48,966 nt of DNA from Paenibacillus sp. DMB20 (GCF_000987955.1 NZ_LAZU01000041.1:58855-107820), one strand, 5' to 3'. Shown: positions 8,833 to 18,746, numbered from the stretch's first letter. Made by a program: numbers and translations. The notes: a model not told the origin generated them from the letters alone.

Positions 8833-9146
8833 GTATATTTATCGTTCTTTGCTAAGGATACGGATACACGTCAACTATTGGCTCAATCGCTTCATCAGAA
8901 CGATCCAATTCAATCTAAATAACTGTGTCAGTATCCACAAGAAAGCTTATTATACCCTCACCCTGTTCTGGTATCCAAAATAAAATATGAGCTGTCTACA
9001 TTGTAGGAAAAGTTCTTCTAATAATGTCTAGAAATCTACGCATAGAAGAGTCATTGAATAAATAGTATTTTGAGCTTTTTAAGCTCTTCTCGATATGCTT
9101 GCTCCGTAAGAGTCCCTCTAAGTTTCATCTTATCCTTCTTCCCCAT
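8833..9146 (-). pseudogene. Decayed duplicate of the 125-aa gene at 19070
   Basis: Nearly base-for-base copy of the gene at 19070-19447, with an internal deletion of about 70 bp (at GCTAAGGATACGG) and small changes that break the frame (AATCTAAAT for AATCTTAAT; GAGCTTTTTAAGCTC for GAGTTTTTTAGTTC). Homology continues upstream of the start through the boundary motif CTAACGTTTCCCGTTA and stops there, so gene and boundary were copied as one unit. Confidence 0.85.
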
Positions 9147-9258
9147 GCCCTCAATTAAACTAACGTTTCCCGTTAAAATAATGATAGTGGGGTAGATTGC
9201 TTCAATAATCAAATACAAAACTGGTTACTGTACGTAGGTGCCAATCGGTCGCTCGAAG

Positions 9259-9366
9259 TCAGTCCAGAACGCAAACACCATCGGAGATCGTCCACTCGAT
9301 ATTGCCGAGCTCGTCCTCAATGTAACCGTCCAAAGATACGTTAGCAGCGTAGATCAGTTTAGCCAT
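9259..9366 (-). pseudogene. RibD/DHFR-fold reductase, N-terminal remnant
   Basis: 35 codons (MAKLIYAANVSLDGYIED, then GNIEW) match the start of RibD C-domain/dihydrofolate-reductase-like proteins, then a stop. GGAGGG lies 10 nt before the ATG. The rest of the domain (about 150 residues) is absent. Same family as the intact gene at 19822-20400 but a different sequence. Confidence 0.6.
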
Positions 9367-9467
9367 TTCAATAACGCCCTCCAATTTTCAGTTTCCAACG
9401 AGACCAAGGCCTGCCCCTCTGAGTTTGAACAAAGAAACATCATTCTATATTAACTCATATTGGAAGT

Positions 9468-9506
9468 ATTCTGCCCGTTAGCTTAATGAACTAGAGCAAT
9501 GAGAAT
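9468..9506 (-). repeat. Boundary motif with short flank
   Basis: TATTCTGCCCGTTAGCTTAA followed by TGAACTAGAGCAATGAG, similar to the flank of the full element at 31407; the remainder of the element is absent. CATATTGGAA just upstream is shared with the boundaries near 10284 and 18577. Confidence 0.6.
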
Positions 9507-9574
9507 TACTATATTTTTCTGAATTTACAAGCCACTCATGTTTAATATACGGTAAGCAACAATGCAGCCCTTTC

Positions 9575-9728
9575 TTATTCATATCTGCTCGTTCCCTCAT
9601 TATATTTTTTTAAAAGAGTGCTATACTTATTAAAATAATCAAACCAGTTAAATTCATAGACAGCACAATACTTAAGTGGAACTCGTAAGTGAAGGATAAT
9701 GTCCCCCTCCTTGAAGTTGAAACCGCAA
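9575..9728 (-). pseudogene. Small ORF, possibly frameshifted
   Basis: TTG at 9728 with AAAGGAG 7 nt upstream opens LRFQLQGG; a slip in the five-C run (9703-9707) continues as DIILHLRVPLKYCAVYEF and then WFDYFNKYSTLLKKYN to a stop at 9575. About 50 residues of natural-looking composition; no family recognised. Confidence 0.3.
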
Positions 9729-10270
9729 AAAATCTCCTTTTAGAATATGTTGTTCTACTGATTCATTTGCTACGAAACAAAAAAATAGGTTTTTTTAACG
9801 AAATTCTTATTTTTTTATTGATAAATATATACTCATGTTTATATAGTTATGTTTTAAGGTTTTAGATTTATGGCCTTTAGCAACATACTTTTTTTTTTAT
9901 TGATAAGTTCAACTAGTACATTTGGATGTTGAATAGTATATAATTCTAAATACTCTTTGGTTTTTTGTCGAGAACTTCAATTTAATAGCCACCTTATGAA
10001 GCATTTACTTGGATATTATATTAACCACATAATGTAATAAATAATTACAAAATTAGCTGCATTTCTCCTTGCTTTTAAACTTCTTTAATATCTTGAGCCT
10101 CGGTCTTCAGCTCAGCATAATAATATTTAAATTTCATCTCTATTTAACTTATGGCCTAAGAAAGACGTGAAATTCGTCCCCATTTTCTCCCCTTCCCTTA
10201 AACCAATTTCAAGAACTCCTGAATAAAGAAGGAAACAAAAGCATGTACAGCTCCTGACAACTCAATTTTA
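9729..10270. other. AT-rich stretch without genes
   Basis: Very AT-rich with several poly-T and poly-A runs and many stops in all frames. No ribosome site followed by a coding-like frame, no RNA gene and no copy of the boundary repeat was seen. Confidence 0.4.
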
Positions 10271-10283
10271 ACACATATTGGAA

Positions 10284-10366
10284 CTATCCTGCCCGTTAGC
10301 TTAATAAAACAAAAAAAGCCGCTGTTACGCGGCTTTTAAGCATATTATGTTCTTGTCATCCCACAT
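10284..10366 (-). repeat. Boundary repeat with terminator, compact
   Basis: CTATCCTGCCCGTTAGCTT boundary joined directly to an A-run and GCCGC-TGTTAC-GCGGC (10318-10333), which on the minus strand is an intrinsic terminator with seven Ts; it ends with TTCTTGTCATCCCACA. The GGACAAGAAC inverted repeat is missing. It terminates the EamA gene at 10393. Confidence 0.75.
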
Positions 10367-10392
10367 CTTCCGTATTAAATTTTGTCTGCGAT

Positions 10393-11287
10393 CTATTGAT
10401 CAATGAAGCACTCACCTTTTTTTCCGCGATAATTCACGAAATAAATACTTAGACCTACTAATAACAGTCCTACGACAAGGCGGTAAGTTAGCGGTTCATC
10501 TAAAAACACTGTACTGTTGAATACTGCAATGATCGGTACAAGAAACGTGAATGTCCCGACTTTGCTTGCCTCTCCCGCATTAATAAGTTTGTAGTAAATG
10601 ATATATGCCAGTGGAATGCCAAAAGTGGAGGCGTATCCGAGTCCCAAAAGATACTTGCTATTCCATTCAATAGCTGACCAGTTTTCAAAAATTGTTCCCG
10701 TACCTAAGAGAATAGCTCCACCAATAATAAACTGCAGTGCAACCATCCAGTAAGCATCTACTTCGCTGCTCACCTTCTTCACATAAACCACACCAAGGGC
10801 CCAGCTAAATGCCATAAGCAACCCTAAGACTACACCAATGATTGATACATGAACGGTTAATCCGTCCACACTGACAATTACAATTCCAAAAAATCCAATA
10901 ATCAAACCCATGATTTTTTAACGGAGACATGTATTCTCCAAGCCAAATCCAAGCAAACAATCCAAGTAGAACGGGCTGAAAATAAACTAGCACGGAAAAC
11001 AATCCTCCTGGCAAATACATAAGCCCTATGGTCTGTAACCCAAAAAAGAGAATCGTATTAAAGAATGCTGAAATACAATATTTCGCCCAATTCTCGCGCC
11101 ATCTGATCCTGTTCCTCATCTTATATATGAGAGCTGCAAGTATAAGGCCCCCAATCAATGCACGCATACCCGCAAATAATAACGGGGGCGTATAAGGGAC
11201 AGCCACTTTATAGATCGGATAACTTCCACCCCAAATAAAGACTAGTAATAGTAATGCCCAAGTCGATTTTGAAAAGACTTTCCCCAA
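10393..11287 (-). pseudogene. EamA/DMT-family exporter, frameshifted
   Basis: The two frames (10805-11287 and 10393-10911) give one transporter of about 298 residues with ten predicted helices and two EamA repeats; FIWGGSYPIYKVAVPYTPP is a typical EamA start. The break is in a six-T run (10914-10919), after LGEYMSPLK in helix-loop 4-5. DMT proteins export metabolites, amino acids or drugs. It starts 35 nt after the flavin oxidoreductase gene, so the pair forms a small operon that may modify and export the same compound. Confidence 0.8.
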
Positions 11288-11321
11288 TTGTCTATCCTCC
11301 CTTCAATAGATGAATAGTAAA

Positions 11322-12737
11322 TTAAGACTTTGTCCATTCTCCAACAAATTCAGCTTCATTATAAGAATAGTAATTTTTCAGAATCTCCTCACGATTATCA
11401 GAGAACAGCTGGTCTGCCACAGCTGAAACTAGTCTAGGTATCCCATATCTCATTCCCGGAAGCGAAGAAGCTGAGATACCACAGCTAACTAAAGCTGAAT
11501 AGTTAAAAGCGAAAAGCCCATATAGAAGCTTTGTATCCGTTTTGTCCCGGCATGTGAAAGTAAAGCCAGGGCCAAGGTAAGGATACGCATCAAGCTTGTG
11601 GTTGGCGATCTCAGCAGGTGCATGATAATAGTCGTCCCAACGTGCAATATGGCGTTCGAAAAGCTTTAGCTCTGGACGTAAAGAATGATCAGTCATTAGA
11701 CCAGTGGAAATGATTAAAAAATCAAAAGTGAAATTACCTTGTGGAGTAGTGACAACAGCCTTCTCAGCTTCAACCTGTACGTCAAGCCATGGTGCACCTA
11801 AGTGGAGTGTAAAGCCGGAATGTGAGGCTGCACGTTCAAAGGTGTCATTTGTAGGAGGTTGATGTTCTAAGTAATGGGCTATAACGGAATACTTATCAGC
11901 ATCAGATAGAACATGAAAACGTTCAATTATACCTGCAGCCCCCATTTTTCGAATTGGGTTAATGCGTGGTATCTCCGTGCGGCGAACAAACACATGAGCC
12001 GAACCCACGCCTTCAGATAATGCAAAATTGGCATTATCAAAAGCTGAGGCTCCACCGCCTAGAATGGCCACCTTCTTGCCTTTTAGGGCCTTAAAATCAA
12101 TGTCTTCTGAGGTGTGTGCATAGAGGTGACGAGGTAATGTTTCGGAAATCATGGATGGTACGTGCCATTCCCCACTGCCTTTAATACCAGTGGCTAAGAT
12201 AACCTTACGGGCCAGCAATGTATTAGAAGATGCTCCCGCTCCTTCAATATGCAGTCGATAAACATTTTCCCCTGCAGGCTCAATAAGCTTCACCTTTACC
12301 TCATTAACAACAGGTAAATGAAGAACCTTTCGATACCAACGTAGATAGTTCATCCAATCGTTCCGTGGAATCTTATCGACGTTCTCCCAACTTTGTGGTC
12401 CAAATTGCGCTTCCCACCAGGAGCGAAAGGTCAGAGAAGGCACTCCAAGATCAATGGATATCAAATGTTTAGCCGTACGCAATGTCATCATACGAGCGTA
12501 CGTTACCCAAGGCCCTTCATATCCTTCAACGTTTTCGTCGATGACAAGGATATTAGATATTCTTTCACGCAAAAGACCAAAGGCCGCACCTAAGCCACAC
12601 TGGCCCCCTCCAATAATCACGGCATCGTAGACATGCCCCTCAGGATGGTGGGCCCGGCATACCCAGTCCTCTCCCCCAAATGCAAGATAAGAAAGATCCC
12701 TTTTTACTTGTTCATTTAAAGCTTCTAAACTCATCAT
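11322..12737 (-). CDS. FAD/NAD(P)-binding flavin oxidoreductase (FMO/lysine-hydroxylase-like)
   Basis: 471 residues. A first Rossmann motif, VIIGGGQCGLGAAFG, binds FAD (about 40-55), and a second, VAILGGGASAFDNA (about 225-240), binds NAD(P)H. ATGIKGSGEW and ISTGL are typical of single-component flavoprotein monooxygenases; EGPWVTYARM is a substrate-side segment. No membrane segment. First gene of an operon with the EamA exporter. Substrate unknown; hydroxylation or inactivation of a small molecule is plausible. Confidence 0.8.
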   Translation of the reverse strand: MMSLEALNEQVKRDLSYLAFGGEDWVCRAHHPEGHVYDAVIIGGGQCGLGAAFGLLRERISNILVIDENVEGYEGPWVTYARMMTLRTAKHLISIDLGVPSLTFRSWWEAQFGPQSWENVDKIPRNDWMNYLRWYRKVLHLPVVNEVKVKLIEPAGENVYRLHIEGAGASSNTLLARKVILATGIKGSGEWHVPSMISETLPRHLYAHTSEDIDFKALKGKKVAILGGGASAFDNANFALSEGVGSAHVFVRRTEIPRINPIRKMGAAGIIERFHVLSDADKYSVIAHYLEHQPPTNDTFERAASHSGFTLHLGAPWLDVQVEAEKAVVTTPQGNFTFDFLIISTGLMTDHSLRPELKLFERHIARWDDYYHAPAEIANHKLDAYPYLGPGFTFTCRDKTDTKLLYGLFAFNYSALVSCGISASSLPGMRYGIPRLVSAVADQLFSDNREEILKNYYSYNEAEFVGEWTKS

Positions 12738-13611
12738 TTTTCATTCCCTTCAAAATATGGCTTATTATCTTCTGAACTAATCGTTAAGTTTTCTTTGAAT
12801 TTTATATAGAACTCATCCCTCGAATTTCCGTCGATTCGAATTAATTTTGTTGTTCAGTTATTCTTTACTTTATCTGAATGGTGGCTTTTCCTTGCACCGT
12901 CTTATGAGCAGCATTGATCGATTTCAACAATCATTAGGAAAATTCCTTGAATCGCCGACATTTTGCATCACCTCCTTAATTTTACAAATAATATACCCTA
13001 CCCACCTATAGTATGTAAAGACTTATTACAAAAAATTTACAAAAGTGTCTGAACATCTTCAGGTAAAGTCATGTTCCAAATGATGTTGGAATCAAATAGC
13101 GCCCGCCTGCCGGATTCACCAATTACAGCGACGTATCGCTCCACTTGTTTTGTTCGGCACCAGCATGTTTCTGCCCGTCTTTAGCATCCTCTCGCCCACG
13201 CGCTCCGCGCCTGCCGGGCCGACTCTACAGGCGCGGATTCCTTAGGCATCTGCCAGTACGCCCTAGATCTCCCCAAGCTCAATCCAGTAACCCTGCAGCT
13301 TCACACCTGTGGCACGATCCGAAGCAGCCGAACCGAAAAGTTAAGCGAGACCAAGAAGCAGTTACAATAGCGTGAGGTCCCGCCTCTCTGCGGCACCTTC
13401 AGCCCAGTCGTTAACATGCGCTTGCAGCCCTCGCTGCAGATGGCGAACACACTGCACCTGGGCGGCTGCTACAGCTCCTTGTGGTACCGGGCTTGGTTCA
13501 GTACAAACCAGGCTCCACTATTGACGGTGGAGCAGGTAATGCTCACGCTTCTCTGGAGGCCGCGGATCGATACGCTTATATATGCCGCATCGCTTGCCTC
13601 GGCATAAGGCT
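12738..13611. other. Remnant-rich intergenic region
   Basis: No intact gene. A 19-codon minus-strand start (12902-12961, MSAIQGIFLMIVEI) has a textbook AAGGAGGTGATGC site; out of frame it continues as INAAHKTVQGKATIQIK, so it is a decayed small gene. Its upstream ATACCCTACCCACCTATAG resembles a CsoR-type operator (weak). From about 13060 to 13600 the sequence becomes GC-rich with stops in every frame; a short stretch (LFGTSMFLPVFSIL) looks like a transporter scrap. Confidence 0.4.
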
Positions 13612-13748
13612 CTTGATTAGACATTCATCAACTCGGCAATAGGACCATGTTCTTGTCCTCAGCTCGGGACAAGAACTTGTTCCCTTAAAACAAAAAAAAG
13701 CCGCTAATTTAGCGACTTCGAATGGGGCTATGTTCTTGTCCTTTGACA
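13612..13748 (-). repeat. Long-type repeat with terminator
   Basis: Contains AACTCGGCAATAGGACCATG, TTCTTGTCC, the inverted GGGACAAGAACTTGTTCCC block, an A-run with GCCGCTAATTTAGCGAC (minus-strand terminator) and the ATGTTCTTGTCCTTTGACA end. The CTGCCCGTTAG boundary itself is absent here. Confidence 0.75.
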
Positions 13749-14035
13749 AATATTTATGTTTCCGTTTGATAATCAACATCCTGTAAACAAAAAAGAGACC
13801 TCTCATCTACTTCAGAACCATATGACAAAGAAAAAGGTACACTTGCTTTTTGTGAGTAAAGCCTTGTTAGTACCTGCCGTTCTATCCTGGTTGCATGTTT
13901 TGAAACAAGCGACAACTTCGAGGTTTCGTCAAGTATTTTTTTGTGTTCCGTTACTTCAATGATCCCTCATACCGAAACAAAGACGGTTTTTATCCCTCTA
14001 TTGATGATCTCCAATGCTCTGTTTGTCTTCATCAT

Positions 14036-14932
14036 TCAGGAGGTTTTTCGTACCGCGAACCACAACTCCACATAATTAAGGCCGTTTCTGCCTCCATAGA
14101 CTTCGAATTCCATCCCATCGACCTGCTCGTACCCTGCTGTTGGAAGCCATTCTGAATAAAAGCGGTGGTATAACGACTCGATGGAATCATTAAATTGATC
14201 CCATGTAAACAGTTCTGATGGGAATATAGCCCACGTGTGTGAAGGGATCGTGATTTCCAAATATCCATCCGTTTTACTGGAATCGCTCTTAAATGAACAC
14301 AGCATATACGGAAACGTATCATTTTCGGTTTTTCGATAGCTGCACACTGCATGCACTTTATACAAATCCTTACTCAGATAAACAGGCAATTCACCCGCAT
14401 TGGAAGTAAGTCTCTCTACCTCGCCATTGGCATGGCATTGTTGCCATAATCCTCCCGGTGTAGTCTGTCCATCGCCATCTCCGCTCGTTTTAAACACTCC
14501 TTCAATGCCAAATACCTGGAAAGATTCCTTGGTTTCGATCCGATAATTCATCGCCTCAACCCCTTTGATTGAAATAAGAAAGGAAAGCCGTGGATATGCT
14601 TTTAACGCGACGCTTTCTTGACGAGCCGTAGTTGGATTGACACCATGCATCGATTGAAAAGCTCTTGCAAAAGAAACCGGTGAATCGTAACCGTACTTAA
14701 TGGCAATATCAATCACTTTCATATCGCTATTCAACAAATCAATCGCTGCAAGAGTAAGCCGTCTGCGTCGTATATATTCCGCCAGTGTAACATCCGTAAT
14801 GAAGGAGAACATTCTTTGAAACTGATAAGACGAACAGCAAGCTTGACTTGCTATCTCCGTCAGGTCGATTTCTCCGGATATATTCATTTCGATATAATCC
14901 AATGCCCGATTCATCCTCGTAAGCCAATCCAT
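14036..14932 (-). CDS. AraC-family regulator with GyrI-like ligand domain
   Basis: 298 residues from ATG 14932 (GGAGGG 6 nt upstream); a longer frame to 15142 runs into the repeat and lacks a site. Two AraC helix-turn-helices occupy about residues 1-110 (CCSSYQFQRMFSFITDVTL, GYDSPVSFARAFQSMHG). The C-terminal part (about 125-298) is a GyrI/Rob-type effector domain (LWQQCHANGEVERL, TWAIFPSELF). Rob/BmrR-like proteins sense hydrophobic drugs. No adjacent target gene in the same orientation; a single-gene module. Confidence 0.85.
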   Translation of the reverse strand: MDWLTRMNRALDYIEMNISGEIDLTEIASQACCSSYQFQRMFSFITDVTLAEYIRRRRLTLAAIDLLNSDMKVIDIAIKYGYDSPVSFARAFQSMHGVNPTTARQESVALKAYPRLSFLISIKGVEAMNYRIETKESFQVFGIEGVFKTSGDGDGQTTPGGLWQQCHANGEVERLTSNAGELPVYLSKDLYKVHAVCSYRKTENDTFPYMLCSFKSDSSKTDGYLEITIPSHTWAIFPSELFTWDQFNDSIESLYHRFYSEWLPTAGYEQVDGMEFEVYGGRNGLNYVELWFAVRKTS

Positions 14933-15078
14933 TTCTTTCCCTCCTCTCAATCGAAGTATAGAGTAACAGCGACTTTGTATCGCAACTTTTTTATGCACAA
15001 GTAAGTTGGTTTTTTTTTCATCTACATAATTCAGCAGGGACAGGATAAACTCCTTTATTAAACAAAACTTTAAACAAA

Positions 15079-15195
15079 ACTTGCCCGTTAGTTGAACTCT
15101 TGTGTCCTCGACTCGGGACAAGAACTTGTACCGAGAAAACAAAAAAACCGCTAAAATAGCGACTTTCTATGGAACCATGTTCTTGTCCCTCGACA
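15079..15195 (-). repeat. Long-type repeat with terminator
   Basis: ACTTGCCCGTTAGTTGAA boundary, TTGTGTCCTCGACTC loop, GGGACAAGAACTTGTACCG arm, A-run plus GCTAAAATAGC terminator hairpin, and CATGTTCTTGTCCCTCGACA end. One arm of the large inverted repeat is reduced. Confidence 0.8.
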
Positions 15196-15235
15196 ACATG
15201 ACACACAGTTGATTTCACTCTAAGCTCTGCAGCAG

Positions 15236-15308
15236 CATACCACCCGTTAGCTTTAAAAGGCAGCTGATCGCGCTGACCAGCTGCCTTCTCTTCTTTATTT
15301 AACTAAGA
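15236..15308. repeat. Hairpin-type boundary site
   Basis: CATAC-CACCC-GTTAGCTTTAAAA, stem GGCAGCTG/CAGCTGCC, unpaired TTCTCT, then TCTTTATTTAACTAAG. Same layout as the site at 6117, but the right-hand GTTAG box is not recognisable. It directly follows a long-type copy, so two different boundary elements sit in tandem. Confidence 0.55.
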
Positions 15309-15447
15309 CAAATCCTATGTATTCAAAAAATCATCCATGGTATGACTTGACTTATTTTGACGTCTTCCATAGTTGGGGATACCATGTTCCATTCCTTCAA
15401 ATGTAACAAACGTTATCACAGGCTAACTTTTATTTGAATCTAACTAT

Positions 15448-16031
15448 TTACCTCTTTAACTCTAAATAATTCATATTATAATCTTCTCCTAAGAAATTCA
15501 TCACTCCAGAAAATCCATTTAATTCCCACGCTCCATTTTTGTTTGGAGTAAAAATGTATTCTCTTTTCCAATCCTTTAACTTCTCATCATCACCAACATA
15601 TTCTTCCTTAATGCTTAATCTAGTTTGATTAAAAAACTCATTCTCGAAGTAACTCTTATAAATGACCGCATTTGTTAGTGTTATTCCTTTATGAAAGACA
15701 GTTGGGTATAATGTGTTCTGTTGTACATACATATCTGACTCGGGATCAGAATCCGTATTATTGATAAATAATATGGATAGAATATCCTTAGCATGGACTC
15801 CAAACTCTTCGGTAAAAGATTTCTCTAATTCCTTATACTCCAGTTTTGACACCTTTTCTCTCAACGCTAAATCAATGATCATTTTTTTCTTTTTTTCTCA
15901 ACCATTTCAATTGCAGTGTTTATGTCGAAATCAATTGTTTCTTCTTTTATCGGCTTTAATTGTTCTGATGATTGACAAGCCGATAAAAACAAAATAACCA
16001 TAATAAGTAAAGATAAGTAGAATCTCCTCAT
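15448..16031 (-). pseudogene. Lipoprotein of unknown function, frameshifted
   Basis: ATG 16031 (GGGGAGAG 9 nt upstream) encodes a lipoprotein signal peptide, MRRFYLSLLIMVILFLSAC, with an LSAC lipobox, then a linker to VEKKRKK. After a slip in two adjacent seven-T runs (15882-15896) the frame continues as IIDLALREKVSKLEYKE to 15448, about 193 residues in all. The mature part is mixed alpha/beta (LSILFINNTDSD, KREYIFTPNKNG) and matches no family I recognise. Anchored outside the membrane. Confidence 0.6.
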
Positions 16032-16168
16032 AATTAGCCACTCTCCCCTACAATTACACCCTTTTATTATGTATGTAAATTATAGTTTTTACTAAGTTTG
16101 GGTGTGGTCGCGTAATTCTAAAATTATAATGTTCTCCGTAATCAGTCTTCCTCCTCTTTGTTCCACTA

Positions 16169-16369
16169 ATCTGCCCGTTAGTTTAATAAGGTGCAATCGC
16201 ACCTGACATTAGATAATCATCTAATCGTCCAAGTAATCAAGTTCTTGTCAATTTCGGCAAAGTATATAAGTGTCTTGTCATTGAGTTATGACAAGAACTT
16301 ATATACTTAAAACAAAAAGACCGCAACTTATGCGGCTTTCAATGTCTATATATTCTTGTCGTTCGACAA
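16169..16369 (-). repeat. Long-type repeat, diverged subfamily
   Basis: CTAATCTGCCCGTTAG boundary, a GGTGCAATCGCACC hairpin, TTAGATAATCATCTAATCG, then inverted blocks AAGTATATAAGT...CTTGTCATT and GACAAGAACTTATATACTT, an A-run with GCCGC...GCGGC-like terminator, and ATTCTTGTCGTTCGACAA. It shares arms with the copy at 18577, defining a second sequence subtype. Confidence 0.75.
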
Positions 16370-16580
16370 AGGCGTCGTTCAGTTCATCCATCAACTTTAT
16401 TATCTTTTCTCCATATATTAGGAATTTATAGCCTTCGGCATTTAAAGTCATGCCCCTCCAGTGACTTATGGATTTTTATGGTATAGTTATAGTTTCTTGT
16501 TTTCAAAACGAGGCTACCGATCGTCCCCTCGGCACCCTCGATTTCCTGATGTTGAGTTCTCGTTTCGCGTTAACTTAATC

Positions 16581-17105
16581 TTATGGATTATTACCTGCCC
16601 CAACCACAACTGAGAAAGTTCCTTTATCGTCGTGCTTCAAGATGACGATAAAGGTACCAGGCTTGGATTCGGGATCGAGAGTTTCAGCGAAATCATAATA
16701 TCCTTTCAGCCGTTCAGCAAGGAGTTTGCTCTCATACTGAACGACATCTCGGCCCTCGTCAGCCGTATATTGCTTGACCTTGACAGCGTCACTTGGAATG
16801 ACCGAGGAAGCCTCGAGTAATGCTTCCTCTGCAGACCGCCGTGGCGAATCCGTAGCTTCAAACGACAGGGTTACGTTGTTGGCCGTGTTCTTCTTCGTCA
16901 CGTCATCTTCTGCATACATTACGAGAATTGTATTGTTCTGATAAGAGCTAATCCCAGCGTCTCCGTCATTCTCATCTGCTCCCCGAAACTGCTCGGTAGC
17001 CTCCTTGGTATCGCCAAGACCTCCTGCTTTGGTGATCAAGGGGTCTCCAGCTACGGCTTCTTCATCGGCTGGTTCTGGTGTGTTGTTGTTAGTGTAACGA
17101 ATCAA
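16581..17105 (-). CDS. Acidic protein of unknown function downstream of murD-like gene
   Basis: 174 residues from a TTG start with AAGAGGAG 8 nt upstream. The first 55 residues are acidic and low-complexity (TNNNTPEPADEEAVAGD); the rest could be a small alpha/beta domain (TILVMYAEDD, then GTFIVILKHDDKGTFSVVVG). No signal peptide is visible although the composition resembles an extracellular domain, so the N-terminus may be lost. It follows the MurD-like gene by 87 nt on the same strand. Not recognised. Confidence 0.5.
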   Translation of the reverse strand: MIRYTNNNTPEPADEEAVAGDPLITKAGGLGDTKEATEQFRGADENDGDAGISSYQNNTILVMYAEDDVTKKNTANNVTLSFEATDSPRRSAEEALLEASSVIPSDAVKVKQYTADEGRDVVQYESKLLAERLKGYYDFAETLDPESKPGTFIVILKHDDKGTFSVVVGAGNNP

Positions 17106-17191
17106 TTCAAACAGCTCCTCTTAAGAACCATCTTTGAAATGAAAATACATCAGAGCAATATCAGGTTTCACGGCAAACGCCTATGTCGAGT

Positions 17192-18523
17192 TTAATCCTT
17201 TCCCTTCAACCGGTGCAACGATCCTACCAGCTCTACAAAGTGATGCCCACGCTCTTCAAAGTTACGGTATTGGTCAAACGCAGTGCATGCAGGACTCAGT
17301 AGCACAGTGTCGCCCGGTGCGGCCAGCTTGTGCGCCTGCGCCACTGCCTCGGCCAGGCCTTCGCAGTGGACAATAGGCGGGCAACTCGGTACTCTGCGAG
17401 CCGCAGCCTCGATTTGACCGGCCGCTTCTCCTATCAACAGCAGCACCTTGACATGATCAGGCAGCAGCCTAGCCATCTCGTCAAACGGTACTTTCTTATC
17501 CCGACCTCCTGCGATCAGCAGGACTTTGCCCACATGCGCATGCAGCGTGGCTACGGTACGGGCAGGGCTGGAGCCGATTGAATTGTTGTAATATTGCACG
17601 CCGCCCACAGTTGCCACCCACTGATTTCGGTGCTCCACGCCGACGAAGTTGCGCACCGTCTCCAGGATTGCCTCATCTGACACGGTCCCCCTCACAGCTG
17701 TCATGGCAGCCATAACGTTTTCCACGTTATACCACCCCGGCAATCGAATGTCACTGATGGGTAATAGACCGTCGATTATGCCATCGTGGACAGTGTGCCC
17801 GCCAAAATACTTGGTTTTTCCTCGCCCCCGGAGTGCGGCGGTCGCCGGATTATCGCCGTTTAGGACGGCAAAGTCGTCAGCACTCTGAAAATCCAGCAGG
17901 CGACGCTTTGCGGCGGTATATTCATCCATATCGCGGTGCCAATCGAGGTGATTGGGCGAGAGGTTAGTAATCACCGCCACATGGGGAGAGCGCGTCAAGT
18001 CCATCAGTTGGAAGCTGGACAGTTCGACTGCGCACGCGTCTAGCGGCGACATCTCGCCCGCGCGCGTCAGCAGTGGCGTGCCAATGTTGCCACCCAGATG
18101 TACCGTACGCCCTCCGTCAGCCAGCATGTCTGCTATCAGCGACGTGGTGGTGGTCTTACCGTCCGAACCGGTCACGCCGAAAATGGGGCATGGACATAAC
18201 GCAAAGAACTCCTCCATCTCACTGGTCACACGGCTACCGCCAGCGCGGGCCGAGTTCAGCGCAGGATGATCTGGACGCATGCCCGGAGTGCGGAACACCA
18301 CGTCACCCCCAACGCGATCCAGATAATTCTCCCCCAGATGCAACCTGACGCCTAGATTGTCCCACTCCTCCCGGGGCAGGGCCGGATTGCGGTCGCGCAC
18401 GGTGACGAGCGCCCTGGCCGAGCACAACATACGGATCAGCGGTGAATTGCTGACGCCGGCGCCGATGATGGTTACGTCCCGACCGGCCAGCGATTGGATA
18501 TAGGTGTCGAAAGCAAAATTCAT
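17192..18523 (-). CDS. murD: MurD-like UDP-N-acetylmuramoyl-alanine:D-glutamate ligase, horizontally acquired
   Basis: 443 residues. MurD adds D-Glu to UDP-MurNAc-Ala in peptidoglycan synthesis. N-terminal Rossmann domain (VTIIGAGVSNSPL), ATP loop GVTGSDGKTTTT, central ELSSFQL and NLSPNHLDWH, and the C-terminal domain (VEHRNQWV, YYNNSIGSSP). The last motif reads YND-S-IASSP in clostridial MurD, so this lineage rather than the YNDSKATN type. Much more GC-rich than both neighbours, and located among accessory modules rather than in a dcw cluster. ATG 18523 is preferred (CGGAGG, 5 nt). It may be a spare, inhibitor-tolerant copy (inference). Confidence 0.85.
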   Translation of the reverse strand: MNFAFDTYIQSLAGRDVTIIGAGVSNSPLIRMLCSARALVTVRDRNPALPREEWDNLGVRLHLGENYLDRVGGDVVFRTPGMRPDHPALNSARAGGSRVTSEMEEFFALCPCPIFGVTGSDGKTTTTSLIADMLADGGRTVHLGGNIGTPLLTRAGEMSPLDACAVELSSFQLMDLTRSPHVAVITNLSPNHLDWHRDMDEYTAAKRRLLDFQSADDFAVLNGDNPATAALRGRGKTKYFGGHTVHDGIIDGLLPISDIRLPGWYNVENVMAAMTAVRGTVSDEAILETVRNFVGVEHRNQWVATVGGVQYYNNSIGSSPARTVATLHAHVGKVLLIAGGRDKKVPFDEMARLLPDHVKVLLLIGEAAGQIEAAARRVPSCPPIVHCEGLAEAVAQAHKLAAPGDTVLLSPACTAFDQYRNFEERGHHFVELVGSLHRLKGKD

Positions 18524-18576
18524 AAGCACCTCCGATTAGAAAATGTCATTAAATCAAATATACCACATATTGGAAC

Positions 18577-18746
18577 TACCCTGCCCGTTGCTTATAAAGG
18601 TCCGATCGCACCAGACATTTATTCATATAATCGGGCAAGTATCCAAGTTCTTGTCATTTAGTTACGACAAGAACTTATATACTTAAAACAAATAATGCCG
18701 CATTTTATGCGGCTTTAAAAGTTTTCATGTTCTTGTCGTCCTACAG
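18577..18746 (-). repeat. Long-type repeat, diverged subfamily
   Basis: CTACCCTGCCCGTTGCTT boundary (one base short of GTTAG), GGTCCGATCGCACC, then inverted AAGTTCTTGTC/GACAAGAACTT arms, an A-run and TGCCGCATTTTATGCGGC terminator, and ATGTTCTTGTCGTCCTACA. Same subtype as 16169. On the minus strand it precedes murD by about 55 nt. Confidence 0.75.

Noticed and set aside
13145..13375. 76-codon Arg/Pro-rich plus-strand ORF
   Set aside because: Composition of a wrong-frame read in GC-rich DNA, no ribosome site, no motif.
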